A DNA stretch of 64,000 nucleotides from Catenulispora acidiphila DSM 44928 (lineage in GTDB: Bacteria > Actinomycetota > Actinomycetes > Streptomycetales > Catenulisporaceae): contig NC_013131.1 in the NCBI RefSeq assembly GCF_000024025.1, forward strand, positions 930,001 through 994,000, in the 5' to 3' direction. Below, in pieces: positions 16,927 to 24,830 of this stretch. The position numbers and the translations under genes are program-made. Positions within the stretch are counted from its first letter, which is position 1; every line of letters begins with the position of its first letter. The notes under the pieces are model-generated. The model was not told where the DNA came from and did not search any database. It saw only the letters and a program-made list of their open reading frames with translations.

Positions 16927-18210
16927 CTATTTGATTTCGTACCTGAGCCGCTTGATGCCGTTGATGAAACTCGAGGTCAGCCGGTCCGGCTCGCCGACGC
17001 TGCGGATGCTCGGCGCGCGCTCGAACAGCTCCCGCAGCAGCGCGGCCATCTCCGTGCGGGCCAGGTGCGCGCCGAGGCAGAAGTGCGGGCCCGGGCCGCC
17101 GAAGCTCAGATGCGGGTTGGGGGAGCGGGTGATGTCGAAGCGGTCGGGGTCGGCGAAGACGTCCGGGTCGCGGTTGGCGGCGTTGTAGAACAGCAGGACC
17201 TTGTCGCCCTTCTTCAGCGGCGTGCCGTTCAGGTCGTGGTCCTGGGTCAGGGTGCGGCGGAACTGCGTGACCGGGGTCGCGTACCGGAGGATCTCGTCGA
17301 CGGCGCCGAGGATGTGCTTCTCGAAGTCGCTTTGCAGCAGCTCCATCTGGTCCGGGTGGTCGGTCAGGAGCTTCAGACCGTGGGACAGGGCGGTGCGCGT
17401 GGTTTCGTTCCCGGCGACCACCAGAAGGATGAAGAAGGAGCCGAACTCCTGGTCGGTGAGGGCTTCGCCGTCGACGTCGGCGGTGACCAGCTTCGAGGTC
17501 AGGTCGCCGGTGGCGTTCCGGCGGCGCTCGCGGCCCAGGGCGGCGGCCAGGTGGTGGAGCCGGCGTCCGGCGCGGACCAGGCGGTACAGCGCGAGCGGGC
17601 CGACCAGGTTGGTACGCAGCACGCCGGCGTCCTCCGGGACTCCGGTGTACTCCGGGTCGCTGCCGGCCAGGATGCGGTTGGTGTGCGCCAGGACCATCGC
17701 CTGCTGGCGCTCGGGGATGCCCATCATGGTGCAGATGACCTGCATCGGGAGGCGGGCGGCGGCTTCGGCGACGAAGTCGCCGGCGCGGTGCGCGAGCAGG
17801 TCGTCGACGATGCGCGCGGAGGCGGTCTCGATGTCCGCCTTCAGGCCGGAGACCAGCTTCGGGGTGAAGGCGCGGGAGACGATGCGGCGGAGCCGGGCGT
17901 GCCGGGGGTCGTCCATGTTGATCATGGAGCCGAAGTAGCTCGCCAGGTAGCGCGGCATGTCCGGGATGCTGTTCGAGGTCGGCTCGCTGCTGAACAGCTC
18001 CGGGTGGCGGCTCGCCTCGACGACGTCGGCGTGCCGGGTCAGCGCGTAGTAGCCGGCGCCGGGCTTGATGAGCGGGAAGCGGGGCTCGGCGAACAGCGGG
18101 GCGGCCGGCTGGGCGCGGAGCTTGGCGAAGGCGGCCATGCGCTGGTCGTAGGGGAGGGCCCAGAAGCGGTTGTCGGACAGGTCGATGGCGGTGCCGGTGT
18201 CGGTGGCCAT
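16927..18210 (-). CDS. cytochrome P450 (CYP124/125/142-like)
   Basis: A 427-residue soluble P450. Key motifs are intact: the I-helix oxygen site LVVAGNETTRTALSHG (about 247), the ExxR of the K-helix in VDEILRYATP (about 294), and the heme loop LSFGGPGPHFCLGAHLARTE with the thiolate Cys near 367. The segment MINMDDPRHARLRRIVSRAF and the ending SSFINGIKRLRYEIK are typical of the actinobacterial CYP124/125/142 clan, whose known members hydroxylate sterol side chains, methyl-branched lipids or terpenoids. No ferredoxin or reductase gene is adjacent, so redox partners are elsewhere. The substrate is unknown. Confidence 0.92.
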   Translation of the reverse strand: MATDTGTAIDLSDNRFWALPYDQRMAAFAKLRAQPAAPLFAEPRFPLIKPGAGYYALTRHADVVEASRHPELFSSEPTSNSIPDMPRYLASYFGSMINMDDPRHARLRRIVSRAFTPKLVSGLKADIETASARIVDDLLAHRAGDFVAEAAARLPMQVICTMMGIPERQQAMVLAHTNRILAGSDPEYTGVPEDAGVLRTNLVGPLALYRLVRAGRRLHHLAAALGRERRRNATGDLTSKLVTADVDGEALTDQEFGSFFILLVVAGNETTRTALSHGLKLLTDHPDQMELLQSDFEKHILGAVDEILRYATPVTQFRRTLTQDHDLNGTPLKKGDKVLLFYNAANRDPDVFADPDRFDITRSPNPHLSFGGPGPHFCLGAHLARTEMAALLRELFERAPSIRSVGEPDRLTSSFINGIKRLRYEIK

Positions 18211-18261
18211 GGGTTTCAGCTTGACATCGAGGGCTGATACGTCAAGCTTTTCCGACAGGGG

Positions 18262-19365
18262 TCAGCGGCCGCGGCGTATTCGGCGCCGGTCGCGGGAGGC
18301 GGCGGAACCGTCGGCGGCGGCTTCGTCGACCTGGAGGAGATGGCGCGCGGTGGCGGCGACGGGGCGCTGGATGCCTTCGCGCTTGGCCTCGTACTGCGCG
18401 GCGTCGGCGAGCCGGAAGAGGGTGTCGCGGTCGGCGACCGCGCCGGTCGGGCCGTCGGTCGCGGCGTAGCCGACCGCCGCGCCGTCGATGTCCTCCAGCT
18501 TCGCCGCGCGGGCGGCCAAGTCCTCCGCGAGCTGGGTGACGGTGCCCCAGGGCTGGCCGACGACCAGGACGCAGAACTCGTCGCCGCCTATCCGGGCCGC
18601 CAGGGCGCCGTTGACCTTGCCCGCGACCGACGACAGGTGTCCGGCCAACTGCTCCAGGACGGCGTCGCCGGAGTCGTGGCCGGAGGTGTCGTTGACCCGC
18701 TTCAGGCCGTTCACATCGCAGATGATCAACGCCACGGGCAGGTCGGTGAGGCGGTGCAGCTCCATCGCCTCGTCCAGCCCGACCTCGATGGCGCGGCGGT
18801 TGGCCAGGCCGGTCAGCTCGTCGGTGTAGGCCAGCCGCTCCAGGTACTCCTGCCGGTCGGCCTGCGCCAGCCCGGCGCTGACCAGGGCCGCGAGGGTGCC
18901 GGCGAAGTCCAGGTCGGCGTCGGTGTAGGGCTCCTGGTCGGCGGCGCGCGCGGCGTACAGCTCGCCCCACACCTGCCCGGCGAAGAAGATCGGCGAGATC
19001 AGCGCGCTGTGGCGCCGGCGGGAGCGCAGCGAGGCGGTGCGCCGCGGGTCGGCGTCGGCGTCGTCGCTGCGCAGCGTCCACGGCCGCGGGTACTCCTCGC
19101 TGACGATGCGCGGGAAGTCCGACGGCGCGTACCACTCCTCCTCCGGGAACCGCTCCTCGAAGGGCGCCAGGTCCCCGTGGTTGATCAGCACGCGCAGCTG
19201 GCCGGTGGCGCGCACGTACTCCGACAGCGAGACCACGCGCGCGTCCAGCGCCTTGCGGGACTCCTCGGCGGCGACCGTGATGACCTGGCCGAACCCGTGG
19301 ACGCGCGCCAAGGCGCGGGCCAGGTCGGTGAGGGCACGCAGGCGGACGGAGGCCTGGTCAGCCAT
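18262..19365 (-). CDS. GAF-GGDEF protein, probable diguanylate cyclase
   Basis: A 367-residue cytosolic protein. Residues about 10-165 form a GAF-type sensor domain. The C-terminal half is a GGDEF domain: YTDELTGLANRRAIEVGLDE marks its start near 180, with the metal Asp in LIICDVNGLKRVND, and the signature ARIGGDEFCVLVVG near 270 is complete. An RxxD inhibitory site is not obvious at the usual place. It should therefore make cyclic di-GMP from two GTP in response to a GAF ligand. The tail is basic (SRDRRRIRRGR). The adenylate cyclase gene lies only about 1.3 kb away, so two nucleotide second-messenger enzymes cluster here. Confidence 0.9.
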   Translation of the reverse strand: MADQASVRLRALTDLARALARVHGFGQVITVAAEESRKALDARVVSLSEYVRATGQLRVLINHGDLAPFEERFPEEEWYAPSDFPRIVSEEYPRPWTLRSDDADADPRRTASLRSRRRHSALISPIFFAGQVWGELYAARAADQEPYTDADLDFAGTLAALVSAGLAQADRQEYLERLAYTDELTGLANRRAIEVGLDEAMELHRLTDLPVALIICDVNGLKRVNDTSGHDSGDAVLEQLAGHLSSVAGKVNGALAARIGGDEFCVLVVGQPWGTVTQLAEDLAARAAKLEDIDGAAVGYAATDGPTGAVADRDTLFRLADAAQYEAKREGIQRPVAATARHLLQVDEAAADGSAASRDRRRIRRGR

Positions 19366-19475
19366 CGCCGGGGTGCCCGCCGTACGAAATCACGGGACCA
19401 CGCTAGGTGATCTCCCCCGGCTGTGCCACTTCACCCGTCCGGGCGACGGACCGCGAGATCCACGCCCGGTATCGG

Positions 19476-19481
19476 TACCGT
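19476..19481 (+). promoter_or_regulatory. putative -10 box of the small RHH-like gene
   Basis: TACCGT is 8 nt before GTG 19490, matching the TAnnnT pattern seen at other starts in the window. Confidence 0.35.
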
Positions 19482-19489
19482 GGCCCGAC

Positions 19490-19678
19490 GTGACCGGAGC
19501 CAACCAGAGCCCGCCCCCGGCCGAAGACGGCCTCACCGCCGCCCGCACCAGGGCCGCCGAGCTGGGCGTGTCCGTGTCCGAGTACGTCCGCGACCAGCTG
19601 CGCCGCACCCGCGGCGAGGAGGCGTGGCAGCGCGCGCTGGCGCAGGCGGGGGAGGCGCGGCCGCCGGGGCGGGAGTAG
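19490..19678 (+). CDS. small ribbon-helix-helix-like protein (antitoxin-like)
   Basis: A 62-residue protein that is easily overlooked. The middle (TAARTRAAELGVSVSEYVRD followed by QLRRTRGEE) has the pattern of a FitA/VapB-type ribbon-helix-helix DNA-binding domain: a short strand, then the turn VSVSEYV and a helix rich in Arg. The GTG at 19490 gives the whole domain, and a TACCGT box lies 8 nt upstream. No toxin gene follows; the next gene is HMG-CoA lyase in the opposite direction. It is either an orphan antitoxin or a small regulator. Coding status rests on the motif and on codon bias only. Confidence 0.55.
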   Translation: MTGANQSPPPAEDGLTAARTRAAELGVSVSEYVRDQLRRTRGEEAWQRALAQAGEARPPGRE

Positions 19679-19725
19679 CTGGTGATGCGCTACGCCCGGC
19701 CCAGCTCACCCCAGCGCTGGTTTGG

Positions 19726-20640
19726 CTAGCTCTGCGCCAGCCGCGTCCGCGGTCCGGCCCGCAGTACCTGCGACGGCAGCGTCCGCCCGACCGCGCGCTC
19801 GGCGTACGCCGCGGTGTCCAGCAAGGCATCCAGGTTCACGCCGGTGTCGATGCCCATGTCCTCGACCATGTGCACCAGCTCCTCGGTGGCGATGTTGCCG
19901 GAGGCGCCGGGAGCGTAGGGGCAGCCGCCGAGGCCGCCGACGGAGGCGTCGAAGTCGGTGACGCCCAGCTGCAGCGCCGCCAGGACGTTCGCCAGGCCGG
20001 TGCCGCGCGTGTTGTGGAAGTGCAGGTTCAGCGGCTTGTCGGCGTGCGCCGAGCGGGTCTCGCCGATCAGCCTGGTCACCCGGGTCGGGGTGGCCATGCC
20101 GGTGGTGTCGCCGAAGGACAGCGAGTCGGCGCCATGCGCGGCGGCGGTGTTCACCACCCACATCACGCGCTCGGTCGGGACCTCGCCCTCGTACGGGCAG
20201 CCCCACGCCGTGGACACGATGACCTGGACCGTCGCGCCCCGGCCGTGGGCCAGGTCGATGATCGCGGCGATGTCGTCCAGGGACTCGGCCGTGCTGCGGT
20301 TCAGGTTCTTCTTGTTATGCGTGTCTGAGGCGGAGACGACCACCTCGATCTCATTGAAGCCGGCGTCCAGAGCCCGCTCGGCGCCCTTGAAATTCGGCAC
20401 CAGCGCCGAGTAGCGCACGCCGGAAGCGCGCGTCATCTGCGCGGCGACCTCGGCGGCGTCGGCCATCTGCGGGATCGCGCGGGGGTGCACGAACGACACC
20501 GCCTCGATGCGCGACACGCCGGTCCCGGACAGCCGGTCGATGAGTTCGATCTTGGTTTCGGTGGAGACCGGGTCCTCGTTCTGCAGGCCGTCGCGCGGCC
20601 CTACTTCCCGGAGCGACAACGCTGTCGGCATATCGGTCAT
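19726..20640 (-). CDS. hydroxymethylglutaryl-CoA lyase
   Basis: A 304-residue enzyme that splits HMG-CoA into acetoacetate and acetyl-CoA in leucine breakdown. Motifs match the DRE-TIM family: LREVGPRDGLQNED with the catalytic Arg and metal Asp (about residues 10-23), EAVSFVHPRAIPQMADA, the metal His pair in LNLHFHNTRGTG (about 205), and the catalytic Cys loop GGLGGCPYAPGASGN (about 237-251). Length is normal. ATG 20640 has TAGCGT 7 nt upstream; ATG 20631 is an alternative three codons in. It lies among acyl-CoA carboxylase genes, consistent with a branched-chain catabolic setting. Confidence 0.94.
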   Translation of the reverse strand: MTDMPTALSLREVGPRDGLQNEDPVSTETKIELIDRLSGTGVSRIEAVSFVHPRAIPQMADAAEVAAQMTRASGVRYSALVPNFKGAERALDAGFNEIEVVVSASDTHNKKNLNRSTAESLDDIAAIIDLAHGRGATVQVIVSTAWGCPYEGEVPTERVMWVVNTAAAHGADSLSFGDTTGMATPTRVTRLIGETRSAHADKPLNLHFHNTRGTGLANVLAALQLGVTDFDASVGGLGGCPYAPGASGNIATEELVHMVEDMGIDTGVNLDALLDTAAYAERAVGRTLPSQVLRAGPRTRLAQS

Positions 20641-20647
20641 GCGTATG

Positions 20648-20653
20648 ACGCTA
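20648..20653 (-). promoter_or_regulatory. putative -10 box of the HMG-CoA lyase gene (leaderless)
   Basis: TAGCGT on the minus strand ends 7 nt before ATG 20640. Confidence 0.45.
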
Positions 20654-20688
20654 GCAGCGGTGTCTCAAAGTCTGGAATATGAAGACAG

Positions 20689-21996
20689 TCACTCCGCGGC
20701 CGTCAGCGCGGAGGGTTCGATCTCTCCGAGCCCGCGCACCATCCGCGTCCCGATCGCTTCCAGCGCGAAATCCGAGTCCGAGGCCAGGGCTTTCGCGAGC
20801 TCCGGGTCCACCACGATCTGGTCCGGCTCGGCGAGCGAGGTCAGCCGCGCCGCCAGGTTGACCGTGGTCCCGTAGATGTCGCCGTTGCGCTGCACCACGT
20901 GCCCGTACGCCACGCCGATGCGCAGCTCGGGCACCGCTTCGGTGCGCCGCATCGAGGCCAGCAGGTCCAGCGCGATCCGCGCGGCCCGGGCCGGGGAGTC
21001 GGCGGCGAACATGATCTCGTCGCCCAACGTCTTGATCAGCCGTCCGCCGCCGTAGGCGACGGTGTCGGCGGCGTTGGCCTCGAAGACCGAGACCAGCCGG
21101 GCCAGTTCCTCCTCGGAGAGCTGGCGCGACAGCCGGGTGAAGGACACCAGGTCGGCGAACCCGACGGCCTGCAAGCCCTCGGCGTGCTCCTGGAGCTGCT
21201 GCCGGACCCGGCCGGCGGCCGCGGCGAGCTGCCGGCGCCAGACGTAGACCAGCAGTTCCTCCAGCTCCGGCAGCACGCGGCGGCCGATCCGGTAGCCGAA
21301 CTCGGCCATCTCCTCCGAGCCCACGCCGGCCGTGTCGAAGGCGTCGAACAGCACGTCGACCTGCCATTCGGCGAGCCGCGCCGTGGTCTGCCCCATGGAG
21401 CGGGCGACCTGGACGGCGAAGTCCTCGGTGAACAGCCCGCTGCGCGGCATCCCGCCGAGCCGCAGCAGGGCGTCCACGTCGGCGTCGGTGAAGGCGCGGG
21501 CCTGGCCGACATCGGCGAAGCCCATGGCCCGCCAATAGCGGCGCGCCTCGTCGTAGGGAATGCCCGCGGCCTTGCAGACCTCGTAGGCGGTGTGCCGGGG
21601 GACGCCGCCCAGGAGCAGCGCCTCCAGCTCGTCGCCGTTGGCCTTGCGCTTGCTGCGGGAGCGGGCGTGGTTCTGGGCCCGCGCCTCGGCCTGGGTCTGC
21701 ACCTGCGCCTGGATCAGCGCCCGCGCGACCTCGCCCGCCGTCGCGGGGAGGCCGGGCGGGGTCGCGGTGCCGGAGTTGCTGGAAGTACTAGAAGTGCCAG
21801 AAGTGCTGGAGACGACCGAGTTGCCGGAGGTGCCGGTGTTGCCCGAGCCTCCAGCGTTACTGGAGGCGCCGTTCGACCCGGCAGCCCCGGAAGCGGCGGT
21901 CCCGGAAGCGGCGGTCTGGGCCGACTCTGCCCGCCCGGCCGTCCCGCCGCCCCGGGCCGCCTTGCGGCCGCCATCCCCCGGCACCCTGCGCGCCAT
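20689..21996 (-). CDS. cya: class III adenylate cyclase, cytosolic
   Basis: A 435-residue cyclase making cAMP from ATP. The first 85 residues are disordered (Ser/Gly/Thr/Ala-rich, including runs such as SSTSGTSSTSSNSG). Residues about 100-260 form the helical regulatory domain found in the Rv1264 and Streptomyces Cya group. The catalytic domain has both metal aspartates (FADLVSFTRLS and GDEIMFAADS), the adenine-selecting Lys in GGGRLIKTLGDE, and the transition-state Asn and Arg in TTVNLAARLTSLA, so it should be active as a homodimer. The neighbourhood (bPH2 protein, birA, pccB) matches the S. coelicolor cya region from memory. Confidence 0.9.
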   Translation of the reverse strand: MARRVPGDGGRKAARGGGTAGRAESAQTAASGTAASGAAGSNGASSNAGGSGNTGTSGNSVVSSTSGTSSTSSNSGTATPPGLPATAGEVARALIQAQVQTQAEARAQNHARSRSKRKANGDELEALLLGGVPRHTAYEVCKAAGIPYDEARRYWRAMGFADVGQARAFTDADVDALLRLGGMPRSGLFTEDFAVQVARSMGQTTARLAEWQVDVLFDAFDTAGVGSEEMAEFGYRIGRRVLPELEELLVYVWRRQLAAAAGRVRQQLQEHAEGLQAVGFADLVSFTRLSRQLSEEELARLVSVFEANAADTVAYGGGRLIKTLGDEIMFAADSPARAARIALDLLASMRRTEAVPELRIGVAYGHVVQRNGDIYGTTVNLAARLTSLAEPDQIVVDPELAKALASDSDFALEAIGTRMVRGLGEIEPSALTAAE

Positions 21997-22050
21997 CGTG
22001 TTCCGCAGCTCCTGCCCTGGTCGCGGTCGAATCTTTAGCGTTTCTTCCGA

Positions 22051-22593
22051 CTACTTCTTGTGGTGCTCGTGCTCCTCGGGCTCGGCCAGCTCGGCCGATC
22101 CGCTCGGGCCGACGTTGCTGATCAGGTTGGTCAGCTCACGCTGGGTGGACTCCACGTGCGGGATGTCCTCCAGCTGCTCCTGACCGTGCTCGCCGGCCGA
22201 CTCCACCACCAGCGTGCCACAGCCCAGGATCCGGTCCAGCAGGCCGTTGTGCTTGAACGACACGTCGTTGATCTTCACCAGGGGCATGTCGCGGCCCTCG
22301 CGGTGGATGAAGCCCTCGCGGATGATGAGGCGCTTGTTCGTGACGATGTAGTTCTTGTTCAGCCAGATGATCCAGGGCCGGACCGTGAAGACGATGATGT
22401 CGATCACCGCGAGCGCGCCGACGCCGATCGCGGCGTACTTGCGCGTGCTGCCGCTGGTGAGCCCGGCCGCCGCGCCGAACACGGCGACCGCGACGATCAG
22501 GTTCAGCACCGGGAGGATCAGCGCCTTCCAGTGCGGACGCATCGCGAGGTCGATCTGTTCGCCCGGCGCCAGAAGGTGCTTGGGGTAACCCAT
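22051..22593 (-). CDS. bPH2 (DUF304) membrane protein
   Basis: A 180-residue membrane protein. It starts MGYPKHLLAPGEQIDLAMRPHWK, has two membrane helices (LPVLNLIVAVAVFGAAAG and YAAIGVGALAVIDIIVFTV, about 27-75), and then the bacterial PH-like domain NYIVTNKRLIIREGFIHREG, DMPLVKINDVSF, RILGCGTLVVESAGEHG typical of DUF304. The C-terminus is acidic and His-rich (ELAEPEEHEHHKK). ATG 22593 was chosen over upstream starts because relatives begin MGYPK and GGAGTGG precedes it. It lies between the adenylate cyclase and birA. Its role in the membrane is not known. Confidence 0.88.
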   Translation of the reverse strand: MGYPKHLLAPGEQIDLAMRPHWKALILPVLNLIVAVAVFGAAAGLTSGSTRKYAAIGVGALAVIDIIVFTVRPWIIWLNKNYIVTNKRLIIREGFIHREGRDMPLVKINDVSFKHNGLLDRILGCGTLVVESAGEHGQEQLEDIPHVESTQRELTNLISNVGPSGSAELAEPEEHEHHKK

Positions 22594-22715
22594 TGCCGTC
22601 ACCACTCCCTCAACTCCGCGCCTCCCCCCTGTGAGGAAGCGAAGGTGTCTTGTCGCCACGCATACTGGCAGACAATAGGACCGCTTGGCAGTTCCTTGCC
22701 GATGACAGGGTCTTG

Positions 22716-23642
22716 TCACCTGAGATGAACGACATCCCCCGCTCCGAACGCCCGCTCGCTCCCGCCGCTCCGCACGAGCAACCGGCCGTCCCCGTCCAAC
22801 CCCACCGCTTCACCCTCCACCGGTGCGCCCCCGGGAAGCTCCACCCGCACCCGCCGCCCAAGCGTGGCGCAGGAAGCGACATACGCCGAGGCCAACCCCG
22901 ACGCCATCGGGTCACCCCCGGTGACACTCCAGTCCGTGTACCAGCGCTCGATCTCCCGCAGCACAGAGCGCAGAACAGTGTCCCGATCCGCAGCCTTAGC
23001 ACCCTCCAGCACCAGCGACGTCGCATGCCCGGCCGGCAGCTCATCACGCCGCAACGAGACGTTGAGCCCCACCCCCACCACAGCCGCCGGCCCCGAGGAC
23101 GTCTCGACCCGCTCGACGAGAATCCCCCCGAGCTTCCGCGCAGCGCCATACGCGTGCGCGGCAGTGTCCTTATTACTGTCGGCATCACTGTCGGCGCCAT
23201 CATCACTGTCGGCGTCATCCACCACGATCAGATCATTCGGCCACTTCAACCGCACCGGCACCCCGCTCACAGCCTCCACCGCCGTCCGCACCGCGGTCCC
23301 CGCCAACAACGGCAACCACCCCCACCGAGCCGGCGCCACATCCCCCGGCCGCACCAACACCGACAAGAACAACCCCGACCGAGCCGGCGCACTCCAAGTC
23401 CGCCCCAACCGCCCCCGCCCCGCACTCTGAGCCTCAGCCACCAAGACGAACCCCTCGCCCTCCCCACCCCGAGCCGCATCCGCCACATCCGCATTCGTGG
23501 ACCCGGTCTCCCGCACCACCTCGATGCGCCGCCAGAGCCCCCCGGGCCGCACGACGGCCTTGTTCACCGCCAGCTCACGCAGCGGTGGGCGGTCGAGATC
23601 CGTGTAAGGCGATTGACGTCCTTCACCCTCCGCGTCGGTCAC
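22716..23642 (-). CDS. birA: biotin-[acetyl-CoA carboxylase] ligase
   Basis: A 308-residue biotin protein ligase without the N-terminal DNA-binding domain, so an enzyme and not a repressor. It activates biotin with ATP and attaches it to the carrier Lys of the acyl-CoA carboxylase alpha subunit. Motifs are VRETGSTNADVADAARGG, the adenylate loop AQSAGRGRLGRTWSAP (about 70-85), LKWPNDLIVVDD (about 132), KLGGILVE and GVGLNVSL. Between the KWPNDL strand and KLGGILVE there is an unusual acidic insertion of about 25 residues (DDADSDDGADSDADSN). The GTG start overlaps the stop of the TnpB relic by 4 bp, so the insertion touches its translation start. Confidence 0.93.
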   Translation of the reverse strand: MTDAEGEGRQSPYTDLDRPPLRELAVNKAVVRPGGLWRRIEVVRETGSTNADVADAARGGEGEGFVLVAEAQSAGRGRLGRTWSAPARSGLFLSVLVRPGDVAPARWGWLPLLAGTAVRTAVEAVSGVPVRLKWPNDLIVVDDADSDDGADSDADSNKDTAAHAYGAARKLGGILVERVETSSGPAAVVGVGLNVSLRRDELPAGHATSLVLEGAKAADRDTVLRSVLREIERWYTDWSVTGGDPMASGLASAYVASCATLGRRVRVELPGGAPVEGEAVGLDGDGRLLVRSGGSERAFGAGDVVHLR

Positions 23643-24669
23643 TTCTGAATCCCTTCGCTTCGGTGGGTTCCTGTTTCATTGAAGACTGCCGGAACACGTT
23701 CCGGTCTTACGCCTTCTCCACAGGCGTTTAGCCTCTCCCTGCGTCCCAGGGCGAGGATGTTCCGGGCGGCATTCACGTCACGATCATGACGCATCCCGCA
23801 GGACGAGCAGTCCCACTCCCGAACACGGAGCGGCATGTGCTCGACGCGAAAGCCGCAGTGCGAGCAGGTCTTCGTCGTCGGCGCAAACCGATCGATCTTG
23901 GCGAATTCCCTTCCATACAGCGCTGCCTTGTACTCCACCATGTCCACAAACCTGGTCCAGCCGGCGTCATGGATCGATTTCGCCAGCCTGGTCCGTCCGA
24001 GCGCCGCCGCTTCAATCGGGCCTTTTACCGGTTCGCAGAGCCTTTCTGCTTAGGGGGCAACTCCCGGTGCGGCCGTTTGAGCTTCCGCTCCGCCTGCCGG
24101 AGGAACCGCGGCGCCTGAATCCTGTCCCCACCCGACGCCATGCCGAAATATGTGAGCCCCAGGTCGATGCCGCATTCGGCGTCCACGCGCGGCAGCAGCC
24201 GCCTCGCGACCTCGACCGCGAACGACGCCCAGTAGCGGTCAGCGGCACCGACTTTCGCGACGGAGAGCTTGCCGTCGTCCCGAAGCCTGAAGGCGTTCGA
24301 CGTCAGCCGAATCGACTGCCGTGAGTCGCGCTTGGATTTGAAGCGCGGAAGGCCTACCACCGGTCCCCGCCGCTCGCCACGCTGCGCTGCGAAAAACGCG
24401 CTGTAGGCACGATTCAGGTCACGCAGGGACTGGATGAGGGCGACCGAGGACACCTCAGCCAGCCAAGCCCGCTGCGGCGTCCGTTTGCCTTGCGTGATCA
24501 CACGCTTCTGCAGCTCGCCGTCGTCAATGAAACCCCGCCCGGCGGCGAACGCCTCCTGCCGCAGTCGCAGTCCGTCGTTGTACACCACCCGGGCGCAACC
24601 GAACGCCTTGGCGAGCGCAGCTCGCTGCCCGGCGTCCGGATACATCCGGTATCGGTAGCGCAACAGCAT
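23639..24669 (-). pseudogene. tnpB: IS605/IS607-type TnpB relic with an internal deletion
   Basis: The N-terminal part (24669-24025) begins [21 protein letters not shown], has the SIRLTSNAFRL and RuvC-I region CGIDLGLTYFGMASG, and stops at KQKGSANR. The C-terminal part, one frame over, runs from VKG and GRTRLAKSIHDAGW through the zinc finger (CSHCGF, CSSCGMRHD) and RuvC-III (DRDVNAARNIL) to the stop at 23639. Intact TnpBs have roughly 45-60 residues between KGSANR and the (V/L)KG motif, including the catalytic Glu of RuvC-II; here they are gone and the frame is shifted at the junction (near 24030). It is a dead gene with no TnpA or clear ends visible. Confidence 0.85.
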
Positions 24670-24818
24670 GCGCTCGATGCTATGGCTGCCCGGGGCGGCG
24701 ACGGCGAACATACGCGCGAAAGCAACCTGAACGAGTGATCGATCGGACGCCCGTCACCGACCGGTGCGTGTGGACAGAATCACGGTCTGCTGCCCGGGGC
24801 ATCGTGCCTGATACGCAT

Positions 24819-24824
24819 TACAGT
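24819..24824 (+). promoter_or_regulatory. putative -10 box of pccB (leaderless)
   Basis: TACAGT ends 6 nt before the pccB GTG at 24831. No ribosome site is visible between them, so the mRNA probably begins at the start codon. Confidence 0.55.
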
Positions 24825-24830
24825 GACCAC

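Noticed and set aside
23773-24015. Separate small gene inside the TnpB relic
   Set aside because: It is the out-of-frame continuation after the TnpB stop, Arg/Gly/Ser-rich with no independent signal.
24735-24830. Longer pccB start at 24735
   Set aside because: The added residues are unlike PccB N-termini, and a -10 box sits 6 nt before GTG 24831.
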